The notes under the pieces were generated by a model. The model did no database searches. It was not told the DNA's origin and saw only the letters and a program-made list of their open reading frames with translations. Below, piece by piece: positions 33,743 through 41,597 of a DNA stretch of 64,000 nt (positions are counted from its first letter, which is position 1; every line of letters begins with the position of its first letter). The DNA lies in contig DASPNJ010000068.1 in the NCBI GenBank assembly GCA_035626595.1, positions 4,403 to 68,402 on the forward strand. Reading direction: 5' to 3'. Source of the DNA: JAQGMV01 sp035626595. Its GTDB lineage: Bacteria > Pseudomonadota > Gammaproteobacteria > Burkholderiales > SG8-41. Made by a program: the position numbers and the translations under genes.

Positions 33743-35224
33743 GCTGCGGGTGAGGGGGATGCTCACGCGCGCCAGCGTCCCGGCGCCGGTCGATGCCGGG
33801 AGAAGCTCGACGTAGCCGCCGTGGCTCTGCGCGATTTCCCGCACGATCGAGAGGCCCAGGCCGCATCCTTCGGCGCCGGTGCCGAGCACGCGGTAGAACG
33901 GCTCGAACACGCGGGCGCGCTCGGTGTCGGCGATGCCCCGCCCGTTGTCTTCGACCGACAGCAGCGCGTGGCGCGCATCCCGCTGCACGCGCACGGTAAC
34001 CTGGCCGCCGCGCTGCGTATACCGGATCGCGTTGTCGAGCAGGTTCCCCAGCATCTCACGCAGCAGGAAGGCGTCGCCTTCGATGTGCGCCTGCTGCGAA
34101 TCGGCATCGAAGCCGAGATCGACGTCGCGTTCGAGCGCGAGCGGCACCCACTCGGTCGTGACGCTGCGGGCGAGCGCCTCCAGATCGATGCGTTCGACGG
34201 ACACGACGCGTCCCACCGGCGGCTCGGCGCGGGCGAGCGAGAGCAGCTGATTGACGAGGCGCGTCGTGCGTTCCGTAGCGGTGCGCAGCTGCTCGAGCGT
34301 CTGCCGCGCTTCTCCCGGCGGCGTCTGCCTCAGCGCGAGCTCCGTCTGGGTCTTGATCCCCGCGATGGGCGTGCGAAGCTGATGCGCCGCGTCGGCGATG
34401 AAACGCTGCTGCGCCGCGAGCGCGAGCGACAGCCGCTCGAGGAGCTCGTTCATTGCGCCGATGAGCGGTTGCAGCTCCTGCGGCGTTTGCTCTACCGGCA
34501 GAGCCGACAGGTCGCGATGCGAGCGGTTTTCGATCTCGCGCCGCAGCGCCTGCAACGGCGCCAGACCGCGGCCGACCGCGTACCACAGCAGGACCGCCGC
34601 ACACAGGATCAGGAGCAGTTGCGGCAGCACCATGCGAACGAGGATCTGGCGGGCGAATTCGTTGCGCGCTGCGCGGTTCTCCGCCACCTGCACGGTGACG
34701 AGGCTCTCGGCCGCTTCGGAGATTTTGAGCGGCAGGCGCAGCGTGACGATACGCACGGGGCGGCCGCGGTACTCGTCATCGTAGTAGTTGACGCGCTCCG
34801 AGAGCGGGTCGGAAGGCGGTGGCAGATCGGGCTCCCCGGTGATGAACTCGCGGTTCGGTCCCGTCACCAGGTAGTACAGGCGGCCGGATTCGCGCGACTG
34901 CAACATCTGGACCGCGATCTCGGGCAGGTCGACATAGATGCGGTTGTTCAGCACCTTCACCTGGCGGCCGATGTCGAGCGCCGATTCCAGGAGCAGGCGA
35001 TCGTACGCGAGATTCACGAAGCGATTTGCAATGTCGTAGTCGAAGATGCTGCTGATCGACCAGAGCACGACGAGCGGCCAGAAAAGCCACCCGAGGACCT
35101 GCCGCCGCAGCGTCTTCTGGCGTGACGGCCAGGTGCGTTGCGCTTGCGCCGCCGCGGACGATGACGGCTGCGGCGGCGCTGCGGATTCTGCTGCGACGGA
35201 CGAAGCGACGCGCGCTTCAGGCAC
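33740..35224 (-). CDS. Sensor histidine kinase, TctE-like
   Basis: 494 residues. An N-terminal Ala/Ser/Pro-rich segment is followed by a transmembrane helix (about 42-62), a periplasmic 2CSK_N domain and a second helix (about 198-220). HisKA has FIADAAHQLRTPIAGIKTQTELALRQ, and HATPase has NLLDNAIRYTQRGG, DNGRGI and GCGLGLSIVREIAQSHGG. TctE-type kinases sense carboxylates such as citrate in Salmonella. It overlaps the response regulator by 8 nt, and the pair is one operon. Confidence 0.9.
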   Translation of the reverse strand: MPEARVASSVAAESAAPPQPSSSAAAQAQRTWPSRQKTLRRQVLGWLFWPLVVLWSISSIFDYDIANRFVNLAYDRLLLESALDIGRQVKVLNNRIYVDLPEIAVQMLQSRESGRLYYLVTGPNREFITGEPDLPPPSDPLSERVNYYDDEYRGRPVRIVTLRLPLKISEAAESLVTVQVAENRAARNEFARQILVRMVLPQLLLILCAAVLLWYAVGRGLAPLQALRREIENRSHRDLSALPVEQTPQELQPLIGAMNELLERLSLALAAQQRFIADAAHQLRTPIAGIKTQTELALRQTPPGEARQTLEQLRTATERTTRLVNQLLSLARAEPPVGRVVSVERIDLEALARSVTTEWVPLALERDVDLGFDADSQQAHIEGDAFLLREMLGNLLDNAIRYTQRGGQVTVRVQRDARHALLSVEDNGRGIADTERARVFEPFYRVLGTGAEGCGLGLSIVREIAQSHGGYVELLPASTGAGTLARVSIPLTRS

Positions 35225-35891
35225 CGGGCTCTCTTTCGAGCAGATAGCCCAGGCCGCGGATCGTGCGTATGCGCACGCCAGCGGGCTCGAGCTTGCGGCG
35301 CAGCCGGTGCACGTAGACCTCGATCGCGTTAGCGCCGACTTCCTCGTCCCACCCGTAGAGCTGTTCCGCGAGCTGCTCCTTGTTGACCACGCGCCCGCTT
35401 CTCATCATCAGCACTTCGAGCACGCCCAGCTCGCGCGCGGAGAGATCGAGCGGCTCGCCCGCCAGCGTCGCGCGGCGTCCGGCGGTGTCGAGCACGAGCG
35501 CGCCGTGCGAGAGCACGGACGCGCCGCCCGACTGGCCGCGCCGGATGAGCGCGCGTACGCGCGCTTCGAGCTCGGGCAGATCGAACGGTTTCGTCATGTA
35601 GTCGTCGGCGCCGAGATCGAGGCCCTTCACGCGGTCCGGCAGGGCATCGCGCGCGGTCAGGACGAGCACTGGCACCGCGGCCCCGCGTCTGCGCAGCCGC
35701 CGGAGCACCTCGAAACCGTCGATTCCGGGCAGGCCCAGGTCGAGGATCACGACGTCGTAGGCCTGCATCGCGAGCACGTGATCGGCCTCGGTGCCGCTGC
35801 CCACGCAGTCCACGGCGTAGTCGGAGTGCCGCAACGAACGCGTGAGACCGTCGGCGAGCACTGGGTCGTCTTCGACGATGAGAACGCGCAT
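35217..35891 (-). CDS. OmpR-family response regulator, TctD-like
   Basis: 224 residues from the ATG at 35891. Receiver: MRVLIVEDDPVLADGLTRSL, phospho-acceptor Asp in YDVVILDLGLPG, the Thr in VLVLTARDAL and Lys in DYMTKPF. The winged-helix output domain ends with EVYVHRLRRKLEPAGVRIRTIRGLGYLL. Upstream, at 35931-35947, lie TGTAAG direct repeats spaced 11 nt, likely its own operator. Confidence 0.93.
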   Translation of the reverse strand: MRVLIVEDDPVLADGLTRSLRHSDYAVDCVGSGTEADHVLAMQAYDVVILDLGLPGIDGFEVLRRLRRRGAAVPVLVLTARDALPDRVKGLDLGADDYMTKPFDLPELEARVRALIRRGQSGGASVLSHGALVLDTAGRRATLAGEPLDLSARELGVLEVLMMRSGRVVNKEQLAEQLYGWDEEVGANAIEVYVHRLRRKLEPAGVRIRTIRGLGYLLEREPGA

Positions 35892-35930
35892 ACGCGAACG
35901 AGTGTAGCGCGCGCTCGCAACGATCCCGAG

Positions 35931-35947
35931 TGTAAGTTTCATGTAAG
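35931..35947 (+). promoter_or_regulatory. Tandem TGTAAG half-sites, OmpR-family operator
   Basis: TGTAAG at 35931-35936 and again at 35942-35947 gives an 11-nt periodicity, one helical turn, as OmpR-family regulators use. It lies 40 nt upstream of the TctD-like gene and could serve it or a + strand transcript beginning near 35965. Confidence 0.55.
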
Positions 35948-35952
35948 GCTGC

Positions 35953-36125
35953 ATTGCTACCGTCGCTTCATCCCGCGAGTGATCGAAACGAAGCTCGCAA
36001 GCAGTCGTAACGACTTTCCTCCTCGGAGGCCTGGCAGTTACAAGCACCTGTGCTGAGCGGGTTCTTGTATGGCCTCTTTCAATCCCGCCGGGGCACCCCA
36101 CACTGCCCCGAGCGGGGTTTTTTTT
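35953..36125 (+). ncRNA. Candidate regulated small RNA
   Basis: About 160 nt between an OmpR-type operator and a strong terminator, with no plausible open frame. It contains TTTCCTCCTC (36014-36023), complementary to Shine-Dalgarno sequences, next to its complement GGAGG. Short hairpins (AGCAC/GTGCT) lie within. A -10-like TACCGT (35958-35963) stands 10 nt behind the half-sites, the spacing seen when an OmpR-type activator replaces the -35. Confidence 0.4.
36089..36125 (+). terminator. Intrinsic terminator
   Basis: CGGGGCA (36089-36095) can pair with TGCCCCG (36104-36110). The distal CCCC-GAGC-GGGG hairpin (36106-36117) is followed by eight T (36118-36125). No annotated gene on this strand lies directly upstream. 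Confidence 0.8.
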
Positions 36126-36158
36126 GAGTGACACGTCACGGCCATCATCAAAATCCGC

Positions 36159-36187
36159 TTGAAAAAGCGGTGCTAACCCTGTATTTT
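36159..36187 (+). promoter_or_regulatory. Promoter of pbpG
   Basis: TTGAAA at 36159-36164 and TATTTT at 36182-36187 are 17 nt apart. The predicted start is 30 nt before the chosen TTG start codon. Confidence 0.6.
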
Positions 36188-36224
36188 TCGGCGTAATTTG
36201 GCCATTGCCTCCGGTGGAGAAGCG

Positions 36225-37211
36225 TTGAATAAAATGACCGTCGCCATTCTCGCGTTGCTCATATCCGCGCTGCTCGTGCCGCCCGCGGAGGCGGCGACGA
36301 CCAAGCGCTCGGCGAAGCCGGCCGCGACCAAGGCCAACCGCACGGCCAAAGTGACGCCTCGCCCACGCGCGCGGGCCGCGAAGGTCGCGCCGCAGCGCCT
36401 GCGCGCGACCCGTGTTTCCAGAGTGGCGCCTGCGGCGATCGATGAAGATCCGACCCATCTCGAGGTGAAGTCCTCGGCGGCGCTGGTGCTCGACACCGAC
36501 GGTCGCACCCTGTACGCGAAGAACATCGAATCGGTGCAGCCGATCGCCTCGATCACCAAGCTCATGACGGCGATGGTCGTGCTGGACGCGCGGCTCGACC
36601 TGAACGAGCCGATCGCGATCACCGAGGACGACATCGATCACCTGAAGCACACCCGCTCGCGGTTGAAGATCGGCACCGTGCTCACCCGCGACGAGCTGCT
36701 GCGGCTCGCGCTCATGGCGTCCGAAAACCGCGCGGCTTCGGCTCTCGGTCGGAGCTTCCCGGGCGGTCTTGCGGCGTTCGTGGCAGCGATGAACCGGAAA
36801 GCCGCCGACATCGGCATGGTCCGCACCCGCTTCGTCGATTCCAGCGGACTTTCGAGCGACAATGTCTCGACGGCGCAGGATCTCGCGCGCATGGTGACGT
36901 CGGCCTATCGTTACCCGATCATCCAGGAATACACGACGCTGACCGAACACGTCGTGCGCACGAACGAAGGCCGGCCGCTCGCGTTCCGTAACTCCAACGG
37001 TCTCGTGAAAGACAGCACGTGGCACATCGACGTGTCGAAGACCGGCTACATCCAGGAGGCGGGGCGCTGCCTCGTCATGCAGGCGCGGATCGCCGCGAAG
37101 CCAGTCATCATCGTGCTGCTCGATTCATGGGGCAAATACACGCGCATCGGCGACGCGAACCGCATCAAGCGCTGGATGGAGAGCGCGCTCGCGCAGCACA
37201 CGCCGGGCTGA
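36225..37211 (+). CDS. pbpG: D-alanyl-D-alanine endopeptidase PBP7 (peptidase S11)
   Basis: 328 residues from TTG at 36225, which has GGAGA 6 nt upstream; an ATG at 36234 and a TTG at 36198 are alternatives. A signal peptide (IALLISALLVPPAEA type) and a basic Ala/Lys linker precede the S11 domain. Active-site motifs: SITKLMTAMV (SxxK), SSGLSSDN (SxN) and KTGYIQEAG (KTG). It cleaves peptidoglycan cross-links in the periplasm. It ends before a 10-bp hairpin. Confidence 0.9.
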   Translation: MNKMTVAILALLISALLVPPAEAATTKRSAKPAATKANRTAKVTPRPRARAAKVAPQRLRATRVSRVAPAAIDEDPTHLEVKSSAALVLDTDGRTLYAKNIESVQPIASITKLMTAMVVLDARLDLNEPIAITEDDIDHLKHTRSRLKIGTVLTRDELLRLALMASENRAASALGRSFPGGLAAFVAAMNRKAADIGMVRTRFVDSSGLSSDNVSTAQDLARMVTSAYRYPIIQEYTTLTEHVVRTNEGRPLAFRNSNGLVKDSTWHIDVSKTGYIQEAGRCLVMQARIAAKPVIIVLLDSWGKYTRIGDANRIKRWMESALAQHTPG

Positions 37212-37225
37212 TCGTCCCCGCAGGC

Positions 37226-37255
37226 CGCGCTTCGCACATCCGGCGAAGCGCGTTT
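37226..37255 (+). terminator. Hairpin terminator after pbpG
   Basis: A perfect 10-bp stem, CGCGCTTCGC (37226-37235) with GCGAAGCGCG (37243-37252), is followed by TTT. The T-run is short, so termination may be partial. Confidence 0.55.
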
Positions 37256-37275
37256 GAAAGCAACGTCTTTTCGCG

Positions 37276-38247
37276 ATGCCATCGAGCGGCCGCTACGAGT
37301 ATCACGACCTCAAGCCCGCCGCGGCATCCTTCCTCGACGACGTGATCGCAGGACTGTCGGCGCCGTGCAAGGCGCTGCCGCCGAAATATTTCTACGATGC
37401 CCGCGGCTCGCGATTGTTCGAGGAGATCTGCGCGCTGCCGGAGTACTACCTCACCCGCACCGAGATCGCCTTGGTGGAGGCCCGCGCAGGCGAGATTGCG
37501 GCGCGCGTCGGCTCCGGCACGACGCTGATCGAGTACGGGATCGGCTCGGGCCGCAAGACTGCGCTGGTGATCGGCGCCACGCGGCCGCACACGTTCGTGG
37601 CGATCGACATCTCCGCCGAGCAGTTGCGTGAGGCAGTCGGGACTCTGGCGTCGCAATTCCCCGACGTGCGGCTCGCGGCGGTATGCGCGGATTACACGAA
37701 AACGGCGCATGCGCCGCTCCTGGAAGCGCTCGGCGGGAGCCGGCGCACCTTGTATTTCCCCGGCTCGACGATCGGCAACTTCACGGTCGATGAAGCCCGC
37801 GATTTCCTGCGCAACGCGCGGTCGGTGGCGGGCGCGGGCGGTGCAATGTTGATCGGTGTGGATCTGAAGAAGGACCCCCGCATGCTGCACGCCGCCTACA
37901 ACGATGCGCAGGGCGTCACGGCCGCGTTCAATCTGAACGTGCTGCGGCGGATCAACAGCGAGCTCGGAGGAAACTTCGACCTCGACGCTTTCGCGCACCG
38001 CGCGTTTTACGACCCGGCGCACGGCCGCATCGAGATGCACCTCGAGAGCGCGCGCGCGCAGCAGGTCACGATCGCCGGGCGCCGCTTCGCTTTCGCGCCG
38101 GGTGAGACGATCCATACCGAAAGCTCCTACAAGTACTCCGTCGAGGAGTTCCAGTCGCTCGCGCGCGAGGCCGGTTTCGCACCTGCGCATTACTGGAGCG
38201 ACGCGCAAGACCTGTTCTCGATCCATTACCTGACCGCCGCGGCGTGA
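37276..38247 (+). CDS. egtD: L-histidine N-alpha-methyltransferase EgtD-like
   Basis: 323 residues. Family motifs: PPKYFYDARGSRLFEEICALPEYYLTRTE, LIEYGIGSGRKTALVI (SAM binding), FVAIDISAEQL, LYFPGSTIGNF and LKKDPRMLHAAYNDAQGVTAAFNLN. The C-terminal SSYKYSVEEF is also typical. EgtD trimethylates histidine to hercynine in ergothioneine synthesis. The partner egtB is not adjacent; an MFS gene follows instead. A related methyltransferase of other specificity cannot be excluded. Confidence 0.87.
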   Translation: MPSSGRYEYHDLKPAAASFLDDVIAGLSAPCKALPPKYFYDARGSRLFEEICALPEYYLTRTEIALVEARAGEIAARVGSGTTLIEYGIGSGRKTALVIGATRPHTFVAIDISAEQLREAVGTLASQFPDVRLAAVCADYTKTAHAPLLEALGGSRRTLYFPGSTIGNFTVDEARDFLRNARSVAGAGGAMLIGVDLKKDPRMLHAAYNDAQGVTAAFNLNVLRRINSELGGNFDLDAFAHRAFYDPAHGRIEMHLESARAQQVTIAGRRFAFAPGETIHTESSYKYSVEEFQSLAREAGFAPAHYWSDAQDLFSIHYLTAAA

Positions 38248-38278
38248 TCGCTGCGGTCGCTGCGTCGTAGCGCCCGGC

Positions 38279-39427
38279 ATGGTCATACACCTGATCGTGC
38301 TCATGTGCGCGCTCTCCCATTCGGGGTTCGGCGGCAGTCGCGTCGCCGTGTCCCTGTACGCGCTGCACCAGGGTGCGAGCCAGCTCACGATCGGCCTCCT
38401 GATGGCGGTGTACTCGATCGTTCCGCTGCTGCTCGCGGTGCAGGTGGGAAAGCTCGCCGACCGCGTCGGTCCGCGCATGCCGATGCTGATCGGCACGGTG
38501 GGCGTCACGATCGGGCTGCTGCTTCCGCCGCTTTTCCCGGGCATTGCGGTGCTCTATGTCTCGGCGCTCGTGCTCGGCTCGACGTTCCACTTCTTTTTCA
38601 TCACGGTGCAGGGGATCGCCGGCGGGATCGGCGGGTCGGAGCACCGCGCGCGCAACTTCGCGCTGGTCGGAATGGGCTTTTCCGCCGCGGGCTTCATCGG
38701 TCCGTTTCTCGCCGGTCTCGCGATCGATCACCTCGGCCACCTCGCCGCCTTTCTCGTGCTGTCCGCCTTTCCGCTGGTGCCGGTGCTCATGCTCGTTTTC
38801 ATGCCGGGCTTTCTGCCCAAGGCGCGCAAGCTGTCCGGCGCGCAGCCACAGCGCAGCGCATTCGAGCTCTGGCGCGTCGGCGGACTGCGCAGGACCTTCA
38901 TCGCGAGCGGCATCATCTCGTCGGCGTGGGATCTGTTCCAGTTCTACTTCCCCGTGTACGGCCATCACGTCGGGCTCTCGGCGTCAGCGATCGGCGCCGT
39001 GCTGGGCGTATTCGCGCTCGCCACGTTCGTCATCCGGTTTTTCCTGCCGCCGATCGCGAGACGCTTCTCGGAGCCGCAGATCCTCACCGCGGGTATTTTC
39101 GTAGCCGCATTCGCGTTCGTGCTGTTCCCGTTCTTCGCGAACGGCTACGTCCTGGCGGCCATCGCCTTCCTGCTGGGGCTCGGCGTCGGCTGCGGGCAGC
39201 CCATGTCGATGTCGCTCATCTATGCGCTCGCGCCGCCCGGGCGCGCGGCAGAATGCGCGGGGCTGCGCGTGACGGTGAACAACCTGATGCACCTCTTGAT
39301 ACCGGTGCTCTTCGGAAGCCTCGGCACGGCTTTCGGTTACGTGCCGGTGTTCGTCTCGAACAGCGCGCTGCTCGTCGCGGGCGGCGTGCTCATGAGCAAG
39401 GCGCGCATCGCGGTTCCCGGAAAATAA
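38279..39427 (+). CDS. MFS transporter
   Basis: 382 residues, twelve predicted helices. Motif A appears as GKLADRVGPRMPMLIG, and the middle has AARNFALVGMGFSAAGFIGPFLAG-like GMGFSAAGFIGPFLAGLAID. The C-terminal half includes GVGCGQPMSMSLIYALAPPGRAAE. It lies 31 nt behind egtD, so it could move a related metabolite, but the substrate is unknown. Repeat A copy 4 follows its stop. Confidence 0.85.
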   Translation: MVIHLIVLMCALSHSGFGGSRVAVSLYALHQGASQLTIGLLMAVYSIVPLLLAVQVGKLADRVGPRMPMLIGTVGVTIGLLLPPLFPGIAVLYVSALVLGSTFHFFFITVQGIAGGIGGSEHRARNFALVGMGFSAAGFIGPFLAGLAIDHLGHLAAFLVLSAFPLVPVLMLVFMPGFLPKARKLSGAQPQRSAFELWRVGGLRRTFIASGIISSAWDLFQFYFPVYGHHVGLSASAIGAVLGVFALATFVIRFFLPPIARRFSEPQILTAGIFVAAFAFVLFPFFANGYVLAAIAFLLGLGVGCGQPMSMSLIYALAPPGRAAECAGLRVTVNNLMHLLIPVLFGSLGTAFGYVPVFVSNSALLVAGGVLMSKARIAVPGK

Positions 39428-39429
39428 AA

Positions 39430-39480
39430 CCTGCGACGCGCCTACAGGATCGTGCCTCTCGGCGCAAACGATGGCTTGAC
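39430..39480 (+). repeat. Dispersed structured repeat A, copy 4
   Basis: CCTGCGACGCGCC...GGCGCAAACGATGGCTTGA: hairpin arms GCGCC/GGCGC are kept, while the A-tract is eroded to AAACGATGGCTT. It lies between the MFS stop and a convergent terminator. Confidence 0.55.
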
Positions 39481-39486
39481 GCGTTC

Positions 39487-39512
39487 AAAAAAAACGGCCC
39501 CGCAGGGCCGTT
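39487..39512 (-). terminator. Intrinsic terminator of the glycine-zipper lipoprotein gene
   Basis: On the - strand AACGGCCC pairs with GGGCCGTT around TGCG and is followed by a T-run (39487-39493). Confidence 0.85.
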
Positions 39513-39534
39513 CTTGTGCGTGCGCGGAGCCGGT

Positions 39535-39756
39535 TCAGCGCTGGCGCCTGCCGACCTCCGAACCGACCACACCGCCCGCAACCGCGCCGCCCACCGTTCC
39601 GAGCGTGCTGCCGCCGCTGAGTGCGCTGCCTGCCACGCCGCCGGCGACCGCGCCGAGCGCCGCCCCTTGCGTTTGTTTCGAGAGCGGGATGCTGTCGCAC
39701 GCGTTCAACGTCGCGAGCGCACCTGCCGCCAGGGTTATCACGATGAAACGTTTCAT
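39535..39756 (-). CDS. Glycine-zipper outer-membrane lipoprotein (OsmB-like)
   Basis: 73 residues. The lipoprotein signal MKRFIVITLAAGALATLNAC has a lipobox ending LNAC. The mature part is a glycine zipper: GAALGAVAGGVAGSALSGG, then GTVGGAVAGGVVGSEVG. These proteins insert in or associate with the outer membrane; E. coli OsmB is osmotically induced. The gene has its own terminator and lies 30 nt downstream of another small envelope protein. Confidence 0.85.
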   Translation of the reverse strand: MKRFIVITLAAGALATLNACDSIPLSKQTQGAALGAVAGGVAGSALSGGSTLGTVGGAVAGGVVGSEVGRRQR

Positions 39757-39786
39757 GGCTGATCTCCTGATTGAAGCCGTGATGTG

Positions 39787-40266
39787 CTACTTGGTTTCTT
39801 TCGCCTTGTCGGCGTCCTTGCGGCCTTCCTTCCGGCCTTCCTTCTTCGGCTCGGCCGCTTCGCGCTCCGCCTTGGCCTTCTTCTTGGCGTCGTCGCGTGC
39901 GGCTCGTGCGTCCTTCTGACACTGGTCCTTGTCCTTGCCCTTCATGTCATCGCACTTTTCCTTGGCGATGTTGTATTCCATGTCCGCTTTCGCGGCCGCT
40001 ACGTCGTAGCGGTTCTTGGGCGTGTCCTTCTGCTTGAGCGCGAGCTCCGACTTCGCGACTTTCTCCTGGCCTCTCGCCTCGGCCATGCAGAGGTCCTTGG
40101 CGTTGCCTTTCATGTCCTTGCACTTGTCTTTCGCCGCCTTCGCTTGCTGCTCGATGCGCTGTTTCTCCGCGTTGTTCGCGTCCTTCGATGCGTCTGCGGC
40201 GAACAGCGGACCGGCGCACGCGAGGCTCAGCGCCGCCGCGGCGATCGCGATCCTGGTTCCCGGCAT
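39787..40266 (-). CDS. Secreted Cys-repeat, Lys-rich protein (often labelled TolA-like)
   Basis: 159 residues from the ATG at 40266, with AAGGAG 6 nt upstream. A signal peptide (IAIAAAALSLACAGPLFA) is followed by two related units, KCKDMKGNAKDLCMAEARGQ and KCDDMKGKDKDQCQKDARAA, each with a Cys-x(10)-Cys spacing, and a charged coiled-coil-like tail (KKEGRKEGRKDADKAKETK). It resembles a betaproteobacterial family mislabelled as TolA. The function is unknown; the paired cysteines suggest periplasmic disulfides or metal binding. Confidence 0.75.
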   Translation of the reverse strand: MPGTRIAIAAAALSLACAGPLFAADASKDANNAEKQRIEQQAKAAKDKCKDMKGNAKDLCMAEARGQEKVAKSELALKQKDTPKNRYDVAAAKADMEYNIAKEKCDDMKGKDKDQCQKDARAARDDAKKKAKAEREAAEPKKEGRKEGRKDADKAKETK

Positions 40267-40425
40267 GTTCATCTCCTTGGTGTTAAATAGGCCGCGCCGC
40301 GGCACGATGCCGCGGACGACATACACGCGGACACAGCAACGACTGTGCCCGCGGGCATGTGCCCGTGGCTGAGCGGGGGCGCGCAGGAGACGCGCAAGCA
40401 TCGTGGCGGGCGCAGCCGAAAGGAG

Positions 40426-40489
40426 GAGGTTACGGAGGGACACGGCCCGCGCAGAAGCGGGCCGTGCATCATCGGTTCCCTCTGTTCGT
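40426..40489 (+). repeat. Dispersed repeat B, copy 2
   Basis: GAGGTTACGGAGGGACACGG, an inner stem CGGCCCGC/GCGGGCCG, then GGTTCCCTCTGTTCGT. The frames GGAGGGA and TCCCTC can pair. It lies between two - strand genes. Confidence 0.65.
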
Positions 40490-40529
40490 CAGGACGGCGA
40501 GGCCCGGAGGCTTTAGCCGAGCGCCGTCC

Positions 40530-41597
40530 TCACCGCGCGCGCAGCGCGGCGATGCGAACGCGCAGGTTACGCATCTCGCCGCCACGCAGGATACGCAGCT
40601 CGACGTCCTCGCCGACCGGCGTAAGACCCAGGCGCGCGCGCAGCTCCGCCGCGCTGACGAGCGGACGCCCGTTCACGGCGAGCACGATGTCGCGCTCGCG
40701 CAATCCGGCCTTCTCGGCCGGGGAGCCGGGCTGGACGCCCGCGATTACCACGCCTTCGAGGGTCGAGACGCCGAGCAGCTTCGCGATCTCCGGCGTGATG
40801 TCCGCCATCTCGATGCCGAGCCGCCCGCGGCGCACCTCGCCGAATTTGACGATCTGAGTGAACACGGCGCGCGCCATGTTCGAAGGCACGGCGAAACCGA
40901 TGCCGACGTTGCCCCCGGAGGGCGCCACGATTGCCGTGTTGATGCCGATCAGCTCACCGCGCAGGTTGACGAGCGCGCCACCGGAATTGCCGGGATTGAT
41001 CGACGCGTCGGTCTGGATGAAATCCTCGTAGCCCTCGGGTGTAAGGCCGCTGCGCCCCAGCGCGCTCACGATGCCGGAAGTCACGGTCTGGCCGATGCCG
41101 AAAGGATTGCCGACCGCGAGCACGTAATCGCCCACGTGCAGTTGGTCCGAATCGCCGAAGCGCAGCGCCGACAGGCTGCGCGGCTCGATCTGGAGCACCG
41201 CCACGTCGGTGCCGGGATCGGAGCCGACGAACCGCGCACGGAACTGGCGCCGGTCCTTGAGCGTGACGATCACCTGCTCGGCGCCCTGGATGACGTGATG
41301 GTTGGTCAACACGTAGCCCTGCTGCGCATCGACGATGACGCCGGAGCCTGCGGCCTGCTCGCGCCGCGCCGGCCGGTCCGGCAGGTTGAAAAAACGCCTG
41401 AAGAACGGATCGCGGAACAGCGGGTTGTCTTCGAGCGGCGAGCGCGTGATCACCGAGATGTTCACGACGGCCGGCGTCACCTGGTTCACGATTGGCGCGA
41501 GCGTAGGGGCGCCGCTGCGATCGAGCGGCACGGCCGCGAACCCCGGCACGGCCATTGCCATCACGGCGACGAGCAGCAAAACGAAAACAGGCCTCAT
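40530..41597 (-). CDS. Periplasmic HtrA-type serine protease with one PDZ domain
   Basis: 355 residues. A signal peptide (MRPVFVLLLVAVMAMAVPGFA) is followed by a chymotrypsin-like S1C domain with His in VLTNHHVIQG, Asp in GTDVAVLQIE and Ser in SINPGNSGGALVN. A single PDZ domain occupies about 255-350 (RGRLGIEMADITPEIAKLLG, AEKAGLRERDIVLAVNGRPL). E. coli DegP and DegQ have two PDZ domains and DegS one. Its stop/start overlap puts it in an operon behind nothing but ahead of the convergent repeat; its ATG overlaps the stop of the spermidine-synthase-like gene. Confidence 0.9.
   Translation of the reverse strand: MRPVFVLLLVAVMAMAVPGFAAVPLDRSGAPTLAPIVNQVTPAVVNISVITRSPLEDNPLFRDPFFRRFFNLPDRPARREQAAGSGVIVDAQQGYVLTNHHVIQGAEQVIVTLKDRRQFRARFVGSDPGTDVAVLQIEPRSLSALRFGDSDQLHVGDYVLAVGNPFGIGQTVTSGIVSALGRSGLTPEGYEDFIQTDASINPGNSGGALVNLRGELIGINTAIVAPSGGNVGIGFAVPSNMARAVFTQIVKFGEVRRGRLGIEMADITPEIAKLLGVSTLEGVVIAGVQPGSPAEKAGLRERDIVLAVNGRPLVSAAELRARLGLTPVGEDVELRILRGGEMRNLRVRIAALRAR

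Larger units (their letters stand above)
35892..36224. other. 333-nt intergenic region: operator, candidate small RNA, terminator, pbpG promoter
   Basis: No coding frame is convincing. From left to right: OmpR-type direct repeats (35931-35947), a structured stretch ending in an intrinsic terminator (to 36125), then a promoter for pbpG (36159-36187). Confidence 0.6.

Noticed and set aside
35217..37025. Long - strand frame extending the response regulator upstream to 37025
   Set aside because: It runs antisense through pbpG and the intergenic operator. The receiver domain begins cleanly at ATG 35891.
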